Positions 1 to 11,285 of a DNA stretch of 64,000 nucleotides are shown piece by piece. Source of the stretch: Paguma larvata. Lineage: Eukaryota > Chordata > Mammalia > Carnivora > Viverridae. A model generated the notes under the pieces. The model made no database searches. It was not told the DNA's origin and was given only the letters and a program-made list of their open reading frames with translations. How positions within the stretch are numbered: position 1 is the first letter of the stretch; each line of letters begins with the position of its first letter. Both the position numbers and the translations under genes were made by a program. The stretch is taken from positions 47,967,030 through 48,031,029 of the forward strand of contig CM057841.1 of NCBI GenBank assembly GCA_030068075.1, read 5' to 3'.

Positions 1-464
1 TCGGCAGGCATGAGTTTCTCCAGGCTCCCCAGCAAAGCCAGGCAGAGTAGTTTTCTGGAGCAGACTGAGTGGCCTCAGCTGCTCAGCGACAGTAATTTCA
101 GCCCTGGCTGGCTGCCCGTCAAGTCACCGAGGGGTCTCATCCTGACCCGTGAAATAAGCAGCTCTGGGTGCTGGGTGCTAAAGCAGTCCAGGATGCTCGG
201 GGAACCGACTAGACCCGTGTGGTCCATGGAGTCAGGAAGGCTCCTGAGGCCACCTGCGGGGCCCAGGGGTTGAAGGGGGACTGCCGGCAGAGGGTCCAGC
301 CTGTACAGAGCCTTTAAGTCAGCCAAAAGCGTGGAGAGTTCATTTTGCTGTGATCCGGAGGGCAAGGGGGAGAGGGGCCCAGCCTTGCTGGACACACCAA
401 GGGTTGGGGGCTCACTCAGAGGCTGGGGGGCGGGGGGAGCCACTGAAAGGGCTTGGATTAGAGG

Positions 465-620
465 GACAGTGTGACCAGATTTGTGTTTCATGCATGGGTG
501 GGTGGAGCGAGCCAGGCGGATGTGCGGGGGACCAGTTGGGAGGCTGTTGTCCAAGCGGGAGATGGTGACTGCTTGGTAGGGGGATGGGGAGAAGCAGCGG
601 CCTTCTGTCATTCTGACCGA
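465..620 (+). repeat. Ancient interspersed repeat remnant (L2-class?)
   Basis: The phrases 'gaccagttgggaggctgttg' and 'ccaagcgggagatggtg' match a very common ancient mammalian repeat with the pattern 'accagttaggaggctgttgcagtag'. It is diverged and the class assignment is from memory. A second remnant of the same family lies at about 25905-26880. Confidence 0.4.
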
Positions 621-860
621 TTTCCTGAGGTTCTGAGGGGACAGGGTGTTGGGAATGATACCCAGGACTCTGGGCTGAGCACGGGGGGGCTGATGGTGGC
701 AGTCCCTGACAGGGGGAGCTCCGGAGGACAAGCAGGGAGGGAGAAGGGTCCCGTGCTTGAGTTTAAATTGCTTTGGTGACATCAAAGGAGAGAGAAGAAG
801 CGGGTTGCTATACCTGACTCTCAAAAGAGGGCCCTATGCCCAAGATACAAATCTGGAAGT

Positions 861-1000
861 TAGTAACAGGGTCCTTCACTCATTCACTCTCATTCATTTA
901 CTCAGAAGATATTTACTGAATACTGACTGCTCAAAGTACTGCTCTAGATGGTTCTGTCCTTATGGAGCTTTCCTTCTTAGGGAATAAGAACGTTCAGTGG
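861..1000 (+). repeat. Ancient repeat remnant (L2-like)
   Basis: The order 'cattcattta ... atttactgaatactgact ... gctctagatggt ... ttatggagctttccttct' follows the widespread L2-like consensus 'attcattcaacaaatatttattgagcacctactgtgtgccagg ... catggagcttacattct'. It is strongly diverged. Confidence 0.45.
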
Positions 1001-2550
1001 TAAGAGGGGCAGAGGCGGAAGGGAAGGGGCCTGAGGCTGCCGAGCCCTCAGGGGCTCCAGTGTGTGATGACTGGGGAAAGTAGGCTGAGAGGTGGGAAGA
1101 AGTGAAAGCGGGTGGCAGGAGGCAGTGAGGGGAGATGAGGCCCCACAAGGGTCTGCCAGGAGCCCGCCCAGCCAGCAGGCAGGCCGAGGGAGGGGAACGG
1201 GGAGCAGGCCCCCGGCCACTTCATCCCGAGCTGCCTGCCGGGGCCCTGGCTTGAGGGCCGAGGGTGGAGTTGAGGGCACGAGGCGAAGGACTGAGCTGCA
1301 GAAAGGGGCAGGCCTGCCTGGCGGGACAAACAGCGGGACTGTGAAGTTTCTGCCATCGAGAGGAAGGGACTTCTGGTGGGCCAGGCCACCAAAAGGTGTC
1401 CCCATGGTGGTGGGAGGCTGTCACTGCCCTCTCGCTTTTCTGAGGTCGTGTAGAGCAGGGTTTCTCCAGCTCAGCGCCCTTGGCGTCGGGGGCTGTCCCG
1501 CTGTGGGATCTGGGGCAGCACCCCCAGCCCCTACCCGCTAATGTCTGCAGCACCCTCGCCCTCCTGCCCTCCCAACTGTGACAATCAGAAATGTTTCCAG
1601 ACACTGCCAGGTGCCCCTTGGGGAACAAAATCGTCCCAGGTGAGAACCATGGTTACAGAGGGACAGAAATGGATTCTTATCCTGATTGACCAGAAGAGGA
1701 AGGAGACTTGCACAGTTTTTCTTCACGTCGAGTTGGACAGTCATTGGGATTGAAGTGGAGATTAGACGTGGTACAGGAGACCCCCCCCCACCAGGAAAGT
1801 GATGGTCTGTCCCCACAGGAGTGACAGTTTCCTTTATATGGTTTTCTAAACTGCAGACGTGTCCGTTCTCTCCATGAGCCCTCCTTGCCTGGAAGCCTTT
1901 CCGGAACCAGTGGAGAGAGAGGCCTTTGAAGAAGGCAGTTGTAACTGGCCTCCCCTCTGGAGAACTGGACTGTAATGGGTTTTTCCATCCTCCACCAGCC
2001 CCACATGCTCCATCAGGGGCTTGGGGAGAAGGAGCTCAGAGCAGTGAGCAGCATCCCCGACTGTACCAGGCAGAAGCGTGGGCACCAGTGGGCACCACGG
2101 ACTTGCGTGCATATTCTCCCCACCTGCTCGGGAGCCCCAGCCTCTGTGAAGCTGGTGGCCTGGCAGCCACCGCCATGTTCCACCTACAGCCGCTAGGGTA
2201 GTGAGGCCTCACTTGCTTTGTCTAGTGTCTCTCTAGCATCGTGGGCTGATGGGAATCCTCATTTTATAGAAGGGAACGAAGAGGAAGCCACGTGCCTGCC
2301 CGGCTTGGTGGGAGCCGAGCTGCAGACCTTTGCTCCCTGCTAACTCCGCACCGGCCGCTTAGTCCCTTCTATGAGAGTGCAGAGCCAGGTACCTTGAGGG
2401 GGCCCTGCACAGCCTGCGGGCTGGGACCACCTGGAGCCCAGCTCCTCAGAGGGTCCTCTGGGCCTCTGGGTTCTCCTTCCTCATCCTCCTCATCCTCCAG
2501 GCTCAGTATGTCCAGCCTGGCTCTCTGTTCCGGGGCTCCCACCCCGAGGC

Positions 2551-2577
2551 TCTGTCTCTGTCTCTGTCTCTGTCTAC
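2551..2577 (+). repeat. Short (TCTGTC)n simple repeat
   Basis: About four tandem units of a TCTGTC hexamer in the VAC14 intron. It is a short microsatellite likely to vary in length. Confidence 0.8.
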
Positions 2578-3704
2578 AGCACACAGCCAGAGGTCTCCTA
2601 GCCCTTGGCACTAGCACAGGAACCCAGTGGGCTGGGATGGAGGGGGTCCTTGTGCCTGGGCCCCTCACGCTTATCCCTCCTGGTCCTTTGCTTCATTCGT
2701 CCAGCCTGCCATTCCCCCAGAAGCAGCACCAGCACCTGCTTCCTCTGGGCAGTACCACCTCTGTGGACCCTGCTGCCTTGCTAAGCCAGCCGGCCAGGCC
2801 ACCACCGACCTGCCCTGGCCACAGTCCCAGCCCCCCAGCCTGGGCTCTCAGGGTGTACATAGCACGCATCAGACATGAAGAGGCCTTGAAGACACGCTGT
2901 CCTCCTCCTTCCTGCGATCAGACGGGAGTGAGGCCCTTCAGCCCAGGGTGCTGGGGACCAGCCGTCGGGAGCGTCAGCCTGCCTGTCTGCTTCTCGTTTC
3001 ATTTCCTTACTTTTTGCTGACGGCTTTAAAGAGAAGCGTAATAATGGTCCGTGCAAACTGCTGAGATGAAGCCACAGGCCTGATAAGAAACACAGAATGA
3101 TTTAACCCTTTCCTTTCAGGCATTAGGCAAAGAGAGAAAGAAAGAGATTCCTCTGACATTCACCTTGAAAGCCCCTGTTTCTGCAGTGGGGCGTTCAGCT
3201 CGGGGAGCCGGGGTGCGGCTGTCTCTAGGCCAGGAGCGCGCGGCGCTGTTGAAGGCAGACATCTGGTGGGCGTCTCGCTGTTGAGGAAGATGCACCACTT
3301 CCCTCGGGACCCCGCAGGGTTTCTTCTCCCCGACGCGACTTTCTCAGGCGGGACCTGCCCGAGGGGTCGGGAGTGGGGCCCCTGAACTCCCACCAGGCGC
3401 CTGGGCAAGTTGGACAGCCTCTGCGTCCGTGTGGCCTTGCTCTCTGGTGGACATAACATTGTAGACACATGGTGAACTCGGGGGAGCCAGTGGCTCCAAA
3501 GCCTCATCTCGGCTAGACTCCCTGAAACCTGCTCTGGGCCCAGGCCCTTCTCGTAGCTGCAGGAGTTGAAGGGAGGGAAGAGGGCATGTGGGCCGAGGGG
3601 GCCAGAGGGGACTGGGTGTCCCCCAGCCCTGCCCACGCCTCGCCTCCTTCCCTGGACTCCACAGAAATGGGGCAGATGGGCCTCCCACAGGTCCTCAGGA
3701 GCCA

Positions 3705-3880
3705 GATTGAGACTGAAACTTCTAGAGTCAGAGACTTGGGTTCAAACTCCAGTTTCTCCAGACTGGGGCTGCGTGGCCTATTTCTGCAGTAGTGCCTGCC
3801 TTGCCATTTTGCGGAGAGGGTGACACGAGACCGTGTGTACTACACCTCTCAGCACAACCTGGTAAACGGGGGCTTTTGTT
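3705..3880 (+). repeat. MIR-like SINE remnant
   Basis: The phrase 'gagtcagagacttgggttca' followed by 'aactccagtttctcc' fits the MIR core pattern (gactgcctgggttcgaatcc). It is ancient and diverged, in forward orientation. Confidence 0.5.
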
Positions 3881-6522
3881 CCTCCTCATGACGCGGCCTC
3901 AGCCTTCCATGGTGGTCTGGGGGGGTGAGAAACCGGACCCCAGAGACGGGTGAAATAATAGAACCTTCTGTGCCGAGGGTTGGCCCTGGCGCGCCAGGCC
4001 TGCAGCCCCGGCACCGTGGGCACCCACCAGCAGCCCGGCCCCGGTCCCGTTAAAACAACTCTGCCCCAAGTAGGTGTTCGTGTACATTTGCCTCCTCCGG
4101 CCCCTTCCCACCCCCCGAGCCGCCGCAGCGGAACAAGCGCGGGGCTTGTTTTCCCATGAACCGCGCCTCTTGTACTCGGGAGAAAAGGAGAGGAGGGAGA
4201 AAACGCAGCCCCTTTGATAAACTGTGATATGAACTGCAGCGTAATCCAACAGCTGTGGTCTTTACAAGGCCTGCTTCTGTGCTGGGAAGTGAGCGAGTCT
4301 CAGGACGCTCCACTCTGCCGGCCAAGATGGCCCTCTGGCCAGCCGTCCTTTGGCTTAACCAACTGTGCTTTCCCCCCTCCTCTTCCTCCCCGCCGCCTCC
4401 CAGACAGGACTTGCCAGAGAATGCTTGCCTTTTAACGAGAGGCTGCTGGGAACTCAAAGGCTCCGACCCCAACCAGCCCAGCTGATGGAGGGTGAGGTCC
4501 TGAGCGCCCTTCCTGGGGAAATGGCTGCCCCTAAGATGAGAGCACTTGAAGGGGATGGGCCAGGGGCTCAAGTGGGAGGCAGGAAGCAGTCATGGGTCTC
4601 CTTCCGTGAGACCCTAACCCAGAGAAGCCTTGAGATAAGGCTTCTAGTTCATTCTGGCCTTCCTCTCACCTCTCCAGTTCAGCAAGCACGGCCCCTAAGA
4701 TGTACCCCCAGCTAATCCTGCCCTTGCCCTGCCCTCCCTTCTCCAAGTTTGCATAAGAGCCCTGTGTTTGTGGGCGGGGGCAGGGGGAAGATTGGCCGCT
4801 GAGGTGGGTGGTGGGAACCCAGGGCTGAGGAAGCCACTGGAGACTGGACTTGTTTTTAATTGCATCAGGAAAGGGCCTCAAGAGAAGAAGCTCTCTTTCA
4901 TGCTGTAACAGGGAAATTCCACTTTGCTGTCCTTGTGTGGTCCACCGGTGAGACGGGCCCTGGGCTGGGACCACGTCACCGACGTGGCTGGGGCAGCCCA
5001 CACGGGCTGACCCTCCCCACCCAGCTCCCCTTCTCACTCTGTGTCGTCCCGGGCCTTCCCAGCCTCTGGCACTCATCGGCATCGGGCAACCCCCTTAACC
5101 ATCTTTGTATGTGCCACTTGACGGGCCAGGGGGCATTGGCCAGGCCCCCCAGAGCCCGTTGTGTGGATGTTAACAAAAGAGGAATCTGGGTACAGTGGCA
5201 AGCCCCAAACCCCGGGTTCGCACGGCATGTGAGGAAAGCACGCTTTGCTTCTAGCCCCCAGCCCGCGGGAGAGTGCTTCTGCGAGGCCGCCCTTGCTCTC
5301 TTCCGTTCTCCCCTTTAATGGAATGCGCTCATTCGCTCCGAGTAAAAATAAATTGCCTTGACAAACTTGCGCCAACCTAAGTCTGTCTGCTGGAAGGGAC
5401 TCTGATACACCTACACAGAAGGCAGGTGGAATTTGATCTTTTGTTTGTTGGAAGCCATATTGATTAGGTCCCAGCTGAGGGGAAGGAGGCAGGACATTGA
5501 CCAAGGCCTGAAGAATTCTTCCAGGGAATTTCTTCCCTCTCAGAAGCTTCTTTTCTTGCTGACCTTAAGTAAGTCTGCCCAGCTCCTGTGTGAATCTTCT
5601 GGAGGTTTCCACAGTCGTTCTTCCCCCAGAGGCTAGAGGGCCGGGGCGCTTTTGTTGCGATGGAGGACAGCAAAGGGAGTGTGTGGCAGGAGCTGTATTG
5701 CACAACCAGCTCTTGGCTTTGATCTAACTGGACACAGCTGAGAGAACATGACTGGTAGGGAGGCACAAGCTGACATGCCAGAGTTTGAGAGGAAAAAAGT
5801 CTGCCCTCAAAGGTAAAATCCGAAGATGTCCTTGGGAAGGGCAAGATTCAGGCAGTCCAGAGAGCCCAACCTCTTCCGTTTCCACTGTCTCCGAACCCAC
5901 CCAAGGTTCTGCATCCCAGCACCTCACAGAACCATGTGGACCCGGGGCTGCCCCGGAGGGTGGGGCCTGGAGGCAGGCTTTGCCTGGAGGTGGCTTTGCT
6001 CTGCCTCCAGGAAGTCTCCACACTGTCCCTGTCGGGCCCACTGTCACACCACTGGTATACTCCCTGAAAGAAGTACGTATTTTCTTCTAGAAAATGGAAA
6101 CCACATGTGGTGGGCCTTGTTAGACCAGGCTGGGATTAATTAGGTCCTACTGGGAGTGATGGGGGAGGAGAGGAAGTGCTGGCCAGAGGGAGCCCTGCTC
6201 AGCGTGTGCTGAGGTCTGGGGAGTTTCACAGCAAAGTGTCTCCATGTTTCAAGGGTCCACTCGCATTAGGAGAGTTTGTGGGAAGTTAGAGGGCACAGGT
6301 GAACTTGGCAGGGGGAGGCCGTGTGACCCAAGCAGCCCCCCTTCCATGGAGCCAGCCATTCACCTTGCACCTAGAAGCCCTCGTGAAGGGGGTGAGGACT
6401 CAGGAAAGGACTAGTGGGAAAACTCATTCTGACCCCACCACATGGCATACCTTGGACTCCCCGTTGTGTGGGCGCTGGCACCTGCTGGGTTCTTCTCGGC
6501 CTCAGAGTGAAAGCACTTTCTT

Positions 6523-6968
6523 GGGGCACCTGGGTGGCTCAGTCAATTGAGCATCCAACTTTTTTTTTTTAGATGTTTTTCTTTATTTTACAGAGAGAGA
6601 GAGAGCAGGGCAGGGGCAGAGAGGGGGGGAGACACACTCTGAAGCAGGCTCCAGGCTCTGAGCTGTCAGCACAGAGCCTGACAGGGCTTGAACTCAAGAA
6701 CCGTAAGATCATGACCTGAGTCACCTCTGAGTGACTGAGCCACCTAGGCACCTGAGCACGCGACTCTTGATTTCAGCTCCGGGAATGATCTCAGGGTTGT
6801 GGGATCAAGCCCCGCGTCGGACTCTGCGTTGAACATGAAATCTGCTTTAAGATTCTCTCTTCCCCCTCCTCCCCCCCTCCCCCCACCTGTCCCGACTCCT
6901 CTCCCACACATCCACGTGCATTCTCTACCTCCCCTCCAGATACAAATTTTTAAAAATTAAAATAAAAC
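6523..6968 (+). mobile_element. Carnivore tRNA-Lys SINE, split by a second SINE
   Basis: The head is ggggcacctgggtggctcag at 6523. The body resumes after the inner insertion with 'actcttgatttcagctcc' and continues to a pyrimidine-rich tail and A-rich end. It is flanked by a 12-bp target-site duplication: aagcactttctt at 6511-6522 and aagcaccttctt at 6969-6980, one mismatch. The element is interrupted at 6561-6753 by a reverse-oriented copy, so this is the older of the two. Confidence 0.9.
6561..6753 (-). mobile_element. Carnivore tRNA-Lys SINE nested inside the older copy
   Basis: This reverse-oriented CAN SINE begins with a T-run (its poly-A tail read from the other strand) and GA-rich tract, followed by 'gagctgtcagcacagagcct', and ends in the complement of the tRNA-like head. 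It is flanked by a diverged 12-bp duplication of the host SINE: gagcatccaact at 6549-6560 and gagcacgcgact at 6754-6765. Confidence 0.9.
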
Positions 6969-6980
6969 AAGCACCTTCTT

Positions 6981-7871
6981 GTAGTCTACACACGTGAGAA
7001 GCACCAGGTCCCCAGTCCATGGCTCAGGCAGCCAGCAGGGCTGGGGGGTGACAAGACTGTTGCCAGTGGCTGAGAACTTGATGATGAATTTCCTTCTGAA
7101 GCCTGAGAGGTTGTTTCCAAATGGAATCTGCAGTACTCTCTGGATCTGTTTATACTTCACCTAAGGATGCCAGGAAACTAACAAAGTTTTGACCTTAGTA
7201 AGTCAGACAGCTTAGTTAATTAGCAGGTAGCTGACTGGTATGATAATGTCGCATCTTAACAAAATAGTGGCAGGAATTGGCCCCTCGGAGTCCTTTCCAT
7301 CCTCCTGCCTCCTTCCGCCAGGGCTGTGTCTGAGCCAGGACAGACAAATGGGTGTCCTTGGTTTTGAAAGTGCTTCCAAACTCCTTCTGGAGCCGCAGTT
7401 CTAGAATGTGTCCCGTTCATCCTTTGTAGAATGTTTCTCAGGAAGCTCTTTGTTTTATCCTGGTATCATTTCAGCTCAGGTTTCCTCCTGGGCCTCTGTG
7501 TGGATTCTCCCTTTCTCCCCGCAAGCGGTTTCCTTTAGCAGGTAGCCGCGAAGCACACACCCACACACACACTGGCCCCCTCTTCAGTAAAATACACGGA
7601 GGGTTTCTCCCGTGCACAGTTTGTGAAAGGCCGCCCAGCGCAGCCGCCCTTCCACGTGAAAGGGGAGTTCCTGTGTCTTAGCACATTGAGTGGTTCTGCC
7701 TCGGAGGACCCTGGCCTGGGAGAAACTTGGCACTAAATTCAGCCTCAGAAGGTGAGCACAAGCTGTGTGAAGTACACACAGTCCGTGGGGAGAGTGCTTT
7801 GTCATCCAGGCTGTGATGGCCACCATAAACCTTGGGATCTAAAGTGGATAATGGTGCTTCCTTCAAAAGCA
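6981..7871 (+). other. VAC14: VAC14 intron, single-copy DNA
   Basis: No gene or clear repeat is seen between two SINEs except a short CA-rich run at about 7554-7572. Open frames here are short and unremarkable. Confidence 0.6.
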
Positions 7872-7880
7872 TGCAGCTTC

Positions 7881-7988
7881 GGGGCGCCTGGGCGGCTCAG
7901 TCTGTTGAGCATCCAACTCTTGATTTCAGCTCAGCTCACGATCCCAAGATCCTCGGGCTCCACACTGAGCATGGAGCTTGCTTGAGAT

Positions 7989-8028
<40 letters not shown>

Positions 8029-8093
8029 CCTCCCCCCTCCCCCACCTGCATGCACTCTCTCTCTCTCTAAAATAAAAATTAAAAAAAAAATTT
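7881..8093 (+). mobile_element. Carnivore tRNA-Lys SINE with long CT tail
   Basis: The head ggggcgcctgggcggctcag at 7881 is followed by 'tgttgagcatccaactcttg' and a long TC microsatellite (about 7989-8030), then an A-rich tail. It has a perfect 9-bp target-site duplication, tgcagcttc, at 7872-7880 and 8094-8102. The exact duplication suggests a fairly recent insertion. Confidence 0.93.
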
Positions 8094-8102
8094 TGCAGCT
8101 TC

Positions 8103-9182
8103 CACTCCCAGGAACGCCCTCACCCCAAGTCCCGGGGGACATGTTCCATGGGGCTGCTGGGTAGCCGTTCAGAGACCCCAGAGTTGAGCGTCTTGGCTGT
8201 CTTCCAGATTGGGTGGTGGAGGCCATTTGGGAAAACTGCCCAGTTTCCAGTCTCGACTCTGCTTTTCCTCAGCCCTCGGTGGAATGTAGCCGTGCTTTCT
8301 CATGGTGTCTCCCTCTCACCCAGGGTGGTTAACCCACAGAAAATCCCCCGCCGAGACCCATCCCGACGCGGCCTCCGCGTCCTCTGCCAGGGCTCTCACC
8401 TGGCTAGCTGGCGTCTCCCATGCAGGAGTGAACCGCTGAGTCAACCTGCATGTCCTGTCCTGTCTTCCTTCTGGGCCCCAGCCCCCCAGACTCTGCTCGT
8501 CCATTATGCTGGCCTACTTCCGGTCTATATTTAGATGACATAATCTCATTGGAACTGCCTGGCACTTGGACAGTGAGTGTCTTTCTTGGTCTAAATCTCC
8601 GTTTTGACTTGCTCGAGAGGATGTGTCTCACCCCCTCCTTCCTCCAGGATTACTTGTTCTATCTTCTGGGTCGTCACAGTTGCTCTCTCTCTCTCTCTCA
8701 AGCTCAGCTGGGATGGGTTTCAGGTGCACTCCAGAGTCTTCCCTCTTTTTCCTCCAGCCCCCTGCCGAGCGTCTCGTACTGTTGTGAGCCATGCCTCTCT
8801 TTCCCCTCAGAAGCTTCTTTCCTTTGTGCTCAGTTTAGCATCTTTCTCCATTTCCTTAGAAATGGCACCTCGTGCCCCAGCTCTGGCTCTCCCACAGGAC
8901 AGGCTTCCCGAACTTGGGACATCTGAGCCTCCTTGTTTTGCTCCCCTTGTTTTGCTTTAGCCTGCGATGGGACTCCTGCTTCCATTTCACCGTCAGCCAG
9001 TGAACTCATGCCACGGATGGGCCCAGCCGTCTGCGTGTCCAGCCCCTTCCCCGTGAAGGGAGAGCAGCCTTTCACGTGGCCTCAGAGGAGAACACGGCTC
9101 CGAAACTGCTCTGTGGCCGGAAGTTCTGTTTTCTGCTCTTCCTGCTTGTTTTGCCATCTCTTCGGCAAAATTTCTCTTTCCT
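8103..9182 (+). other. VAC14: VAC14 intron, single-copy DNA
   Basis: No gene, conserved reading frame or clear repeat was recognised. Composition is C/T-rich, and the longer open frames (118-158 codons) are low-complexity Ser/Leu/Pro strings without recognisable motifs. Confidence 0.6.
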
Positions 9183-9335
9183 TTTTTCTTTTTTTTATAA
9201 AGTTTGTTTCTTTATTTTTGAGAGAGAACATGTGCACATGGGGCAGAGAGAGAGGGAGACAGAAAATCGCAAGCAGCATGCCTGAACCAAAATCAGGAGT
9301 GGGACGCCCAACCAACGGAGCCACCCAGGTGCCCC
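9183..9335 (-). mobile_element. Carnivore tRNA-Lys SINE, internally deleted
   Basis: The tail T-run and 'gagagagaacatgtgcacat' lead to a shortened body and the complement of the head at 'ggagccacccaggtgcccc'. The usual 'gagctgtcagcacagagccc' segment is missing, so the copy carries an internal deletion. Confidence 0.85.
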
Positions 9336-9349
9336 CTGTGATGCCTTTT

Positions 9350-9575
9350 TTTTTTTAATTTTTTTTAATTTTTTTTATTTTACATTTGAGAGAGAAAGAG
9401 AGACAGAGCACAAGCAGGGGAGGGGCAGAGAGAGAGGGAGATACAGAATCTGAAGCAGACTCCAGGCTCCGAGCTGTCAGCACAGAGCCCAGTGTGGGGC
9501 TCGAACTCACGAACCATGAGATCATGATCTGAGCTGAAGTCGGACACTTAACCGACTGAGCCACCCAGGCGCCCC
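9350..9575 (-). mobile_element. Carnivore tRNA-Lys SINE, full length
   Basis: A complete reverse-oriented SINE: T/A-rich tail, GA-rich tract, 'gagctgtcagcacagagccc', 'catgagatcatgatctgagc', ending 'gccacccaggcgcccc'. A perfect 10-bp target-site duplication gatgcctttt flanks it at 9340-9349 and 9576-9585. The subtype with 'gtcggacacttaaccgactg' is the one typical of cats. Confidence 0.94.
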
Positions 9576-9589
9576 GATGCCTTTTGTAA

Positions 9590-10560
9590 TGTAAATTTTT
9601 CATTGTAGAATAACATACTATCTAAAAGTGCACAAATCACAGGTGTGCTCCCACTCAGTTAATTTTCACTAATTGGCTACCCCCAATTAATGAGTGTAAT
9701 GAGCACCCAGATCAAGAAGTAGCGCCTTTTGGCACCCACAGGTCCCTTTCGTGTCTCCTCCCAGGTATGCCCCCTCTCTGCCTCCGCAGAGTAGCCACTG
9801 TCCTGACTTCCAACACCATAGGTTTGTTTTACCTGGTTTTGAACTTTGGAGAAGTGGAATCACACAGTTTGTAGTCTTATGAAGGGTGGCTTCTTTTGAT
9901 CCACTTTGCGTTTGTGACATTCTTCCGTGTTAGACATGCAGTCGTTCACATTCTGGCGAGGATGCCGTGATTCATTTACCCATTCTGTACCGACGGGCAC
10001 TTGGGTTATTTTCAGTTTGGTAGTGTTAGGTGAACATCCGGGTACATTTCTCTTAGTTAGATACGTACCTGAGAACTGCTGGTTCAGAGCTCGTGCACGC
10101 GTTTAGCTTTCGTGGATGTTTCTGGGTGGACTGAGCGCTCGGCCGTGTATGCGAGCCGCGGTGGCTCACCTCCTCACCGACACTGGGTATGGTCAGTCTT
10201 TGCCGTGAGCCGTCCTGGTGGGTGTGTGGTGGCCTCGCATTGTGGTTTTAATTTGCATTTCCCTGGAGACAGGTGAAGAACTTCTCATCACTTATTGGCC
10301 TTTTGGGTATCCTCTTTTGCGATGAGCCTGTTCGAGTCCTTTCCCCACTGGGTTTTTGGTGCTTTTCTTTTCATTTGTAAAACTTCTTTATACATTCTGG
10401 AGTCACGTCTTTCTCAGATGTATACGCTACGGTCGTCTTCCCCTACTCCGCGCATGCCTGTTGTTCTCTTAACAGTGAAAACTAGGAGTTTTTTAATGTC
10501 ATTCAGGGGATCAGTTTTTCTTCACATTTGGCATCTTTTCTGTTTTGTGGTGCTTTTTCA
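9590..10560 (-). mobile_element. Ancient L1 3' end (antisense remnant)
   Basis: Ordered phrases match the antisense of an old mammalian L1 3' region: 'aagtggaatcacacagtttg', 'atttacccattctgtacc', 'tggtgggtgtgtggtggcct', 'tgtggttttaatttgcattt', 'ttattggccttttgggtatc'. The element is diverged, with many CpG-type differences. It has no intact reading frame. Confidence 0.8.
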
Positions 10561-11144
10561 GGGGATTAAGAGCTCGCGAAAACTGACCATGAAGCTGCCT
10601 GTTTCTGGTGGATGTCCATTAAGCATTCCCGGCGAGCTGGAATATAGTCCACCTGAAACCCAGGGTATTGTTTCTCCAGACAGGCTCTTGGAGGCCACCT
10701 AGTCCAGCCTGCTCATTGCTTTGTCAAAACAAAGATTCCTGGTCACCCTCCCTCCTGCCACCCAGCTGGATCCCGCTGGTGCAGCCGGAGTCAGGAAGCA
10801 CTCACCTAGCTCAGCGCTCTGAGTGGCAGGAGGCAGGAACCCGGGTCACAGGCACCAAAATGAGCAAGGGGGCTTGACTAGCCTGTGTGACCAGACAGAG
10901 CAGAGGGCATCAAGGTCCAGGAACACAACCTTTCCCCGTGGTGCCGTCTCTCTTCTCGGCCTCGGTGTCTTGGTCTCTTCAAGCGATGGAGACGTGGCCA
11001 GCACATCCTGCAGGTTACACTGGGGGAGGGAGCGCGCCTGGGCTCGCGCAGGGGCCGGCGCCCACCCTGGTGAGGCCTCGGTGCTGAGAGGGAAGGATTC
11101 GCTGGCCAGTGGCAACCACAGGGGCCCGCCACGTGTCCGCGCTC

Positions 11145-11285
11145 CTGAGTAGTTTTCTCACGCGGAAAATGAAGACGCAGGTCCTCGTTACCTTCTGCTA
11201 ATCCTCGGGAGGATTTAATGACGTACCAAGAAAGCGTCTCGAAGAGCGTCTAGGCACCTGGCAGCTGTGCAGTAAGCGCCCGCGG
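11145..11285 (+). repeat. MIR-like SINE remnant
   Basis: The pattern 'agttttctcacgcggaaaat' followed by 'ggaggatttaatgacgta' and 'cacctggcagctgtgcagta' tracks the 3' half of MIR (tttcctcatctgtaaaatgg, gaggattaaatgagttaa, cctggcacatagta). Forward orientation, old. Confidence 0.55.

Larger units (their letters stand above)
1..6510 (+). other. VAC14: VAC14 intron, mostly single-copy DNA
   Basis: This is part of the large intron ahead of the first VAC14 exon in the window. It is GC-rich and non-coding: the open frames seen are short, lack conserved motifs and many lack an ATG. It carries a few ancient repeat remnants (about 465-620, 861-1000, 3705-3880), a short TCTGTC repeat at about 2551-2577, and a cluster of transcription-factor-like motifs at 4205-4262. 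No exon was recognised. Confidence 0.7.

Noticed and set aside
2292..3020. 242-codon open frame with a Ser run and Leu-Cys repeat
   Set aside because: It opens with GTG and its repeats come from the TCTGTC microsatellite and TCC-rich DNA; no homology recognised.
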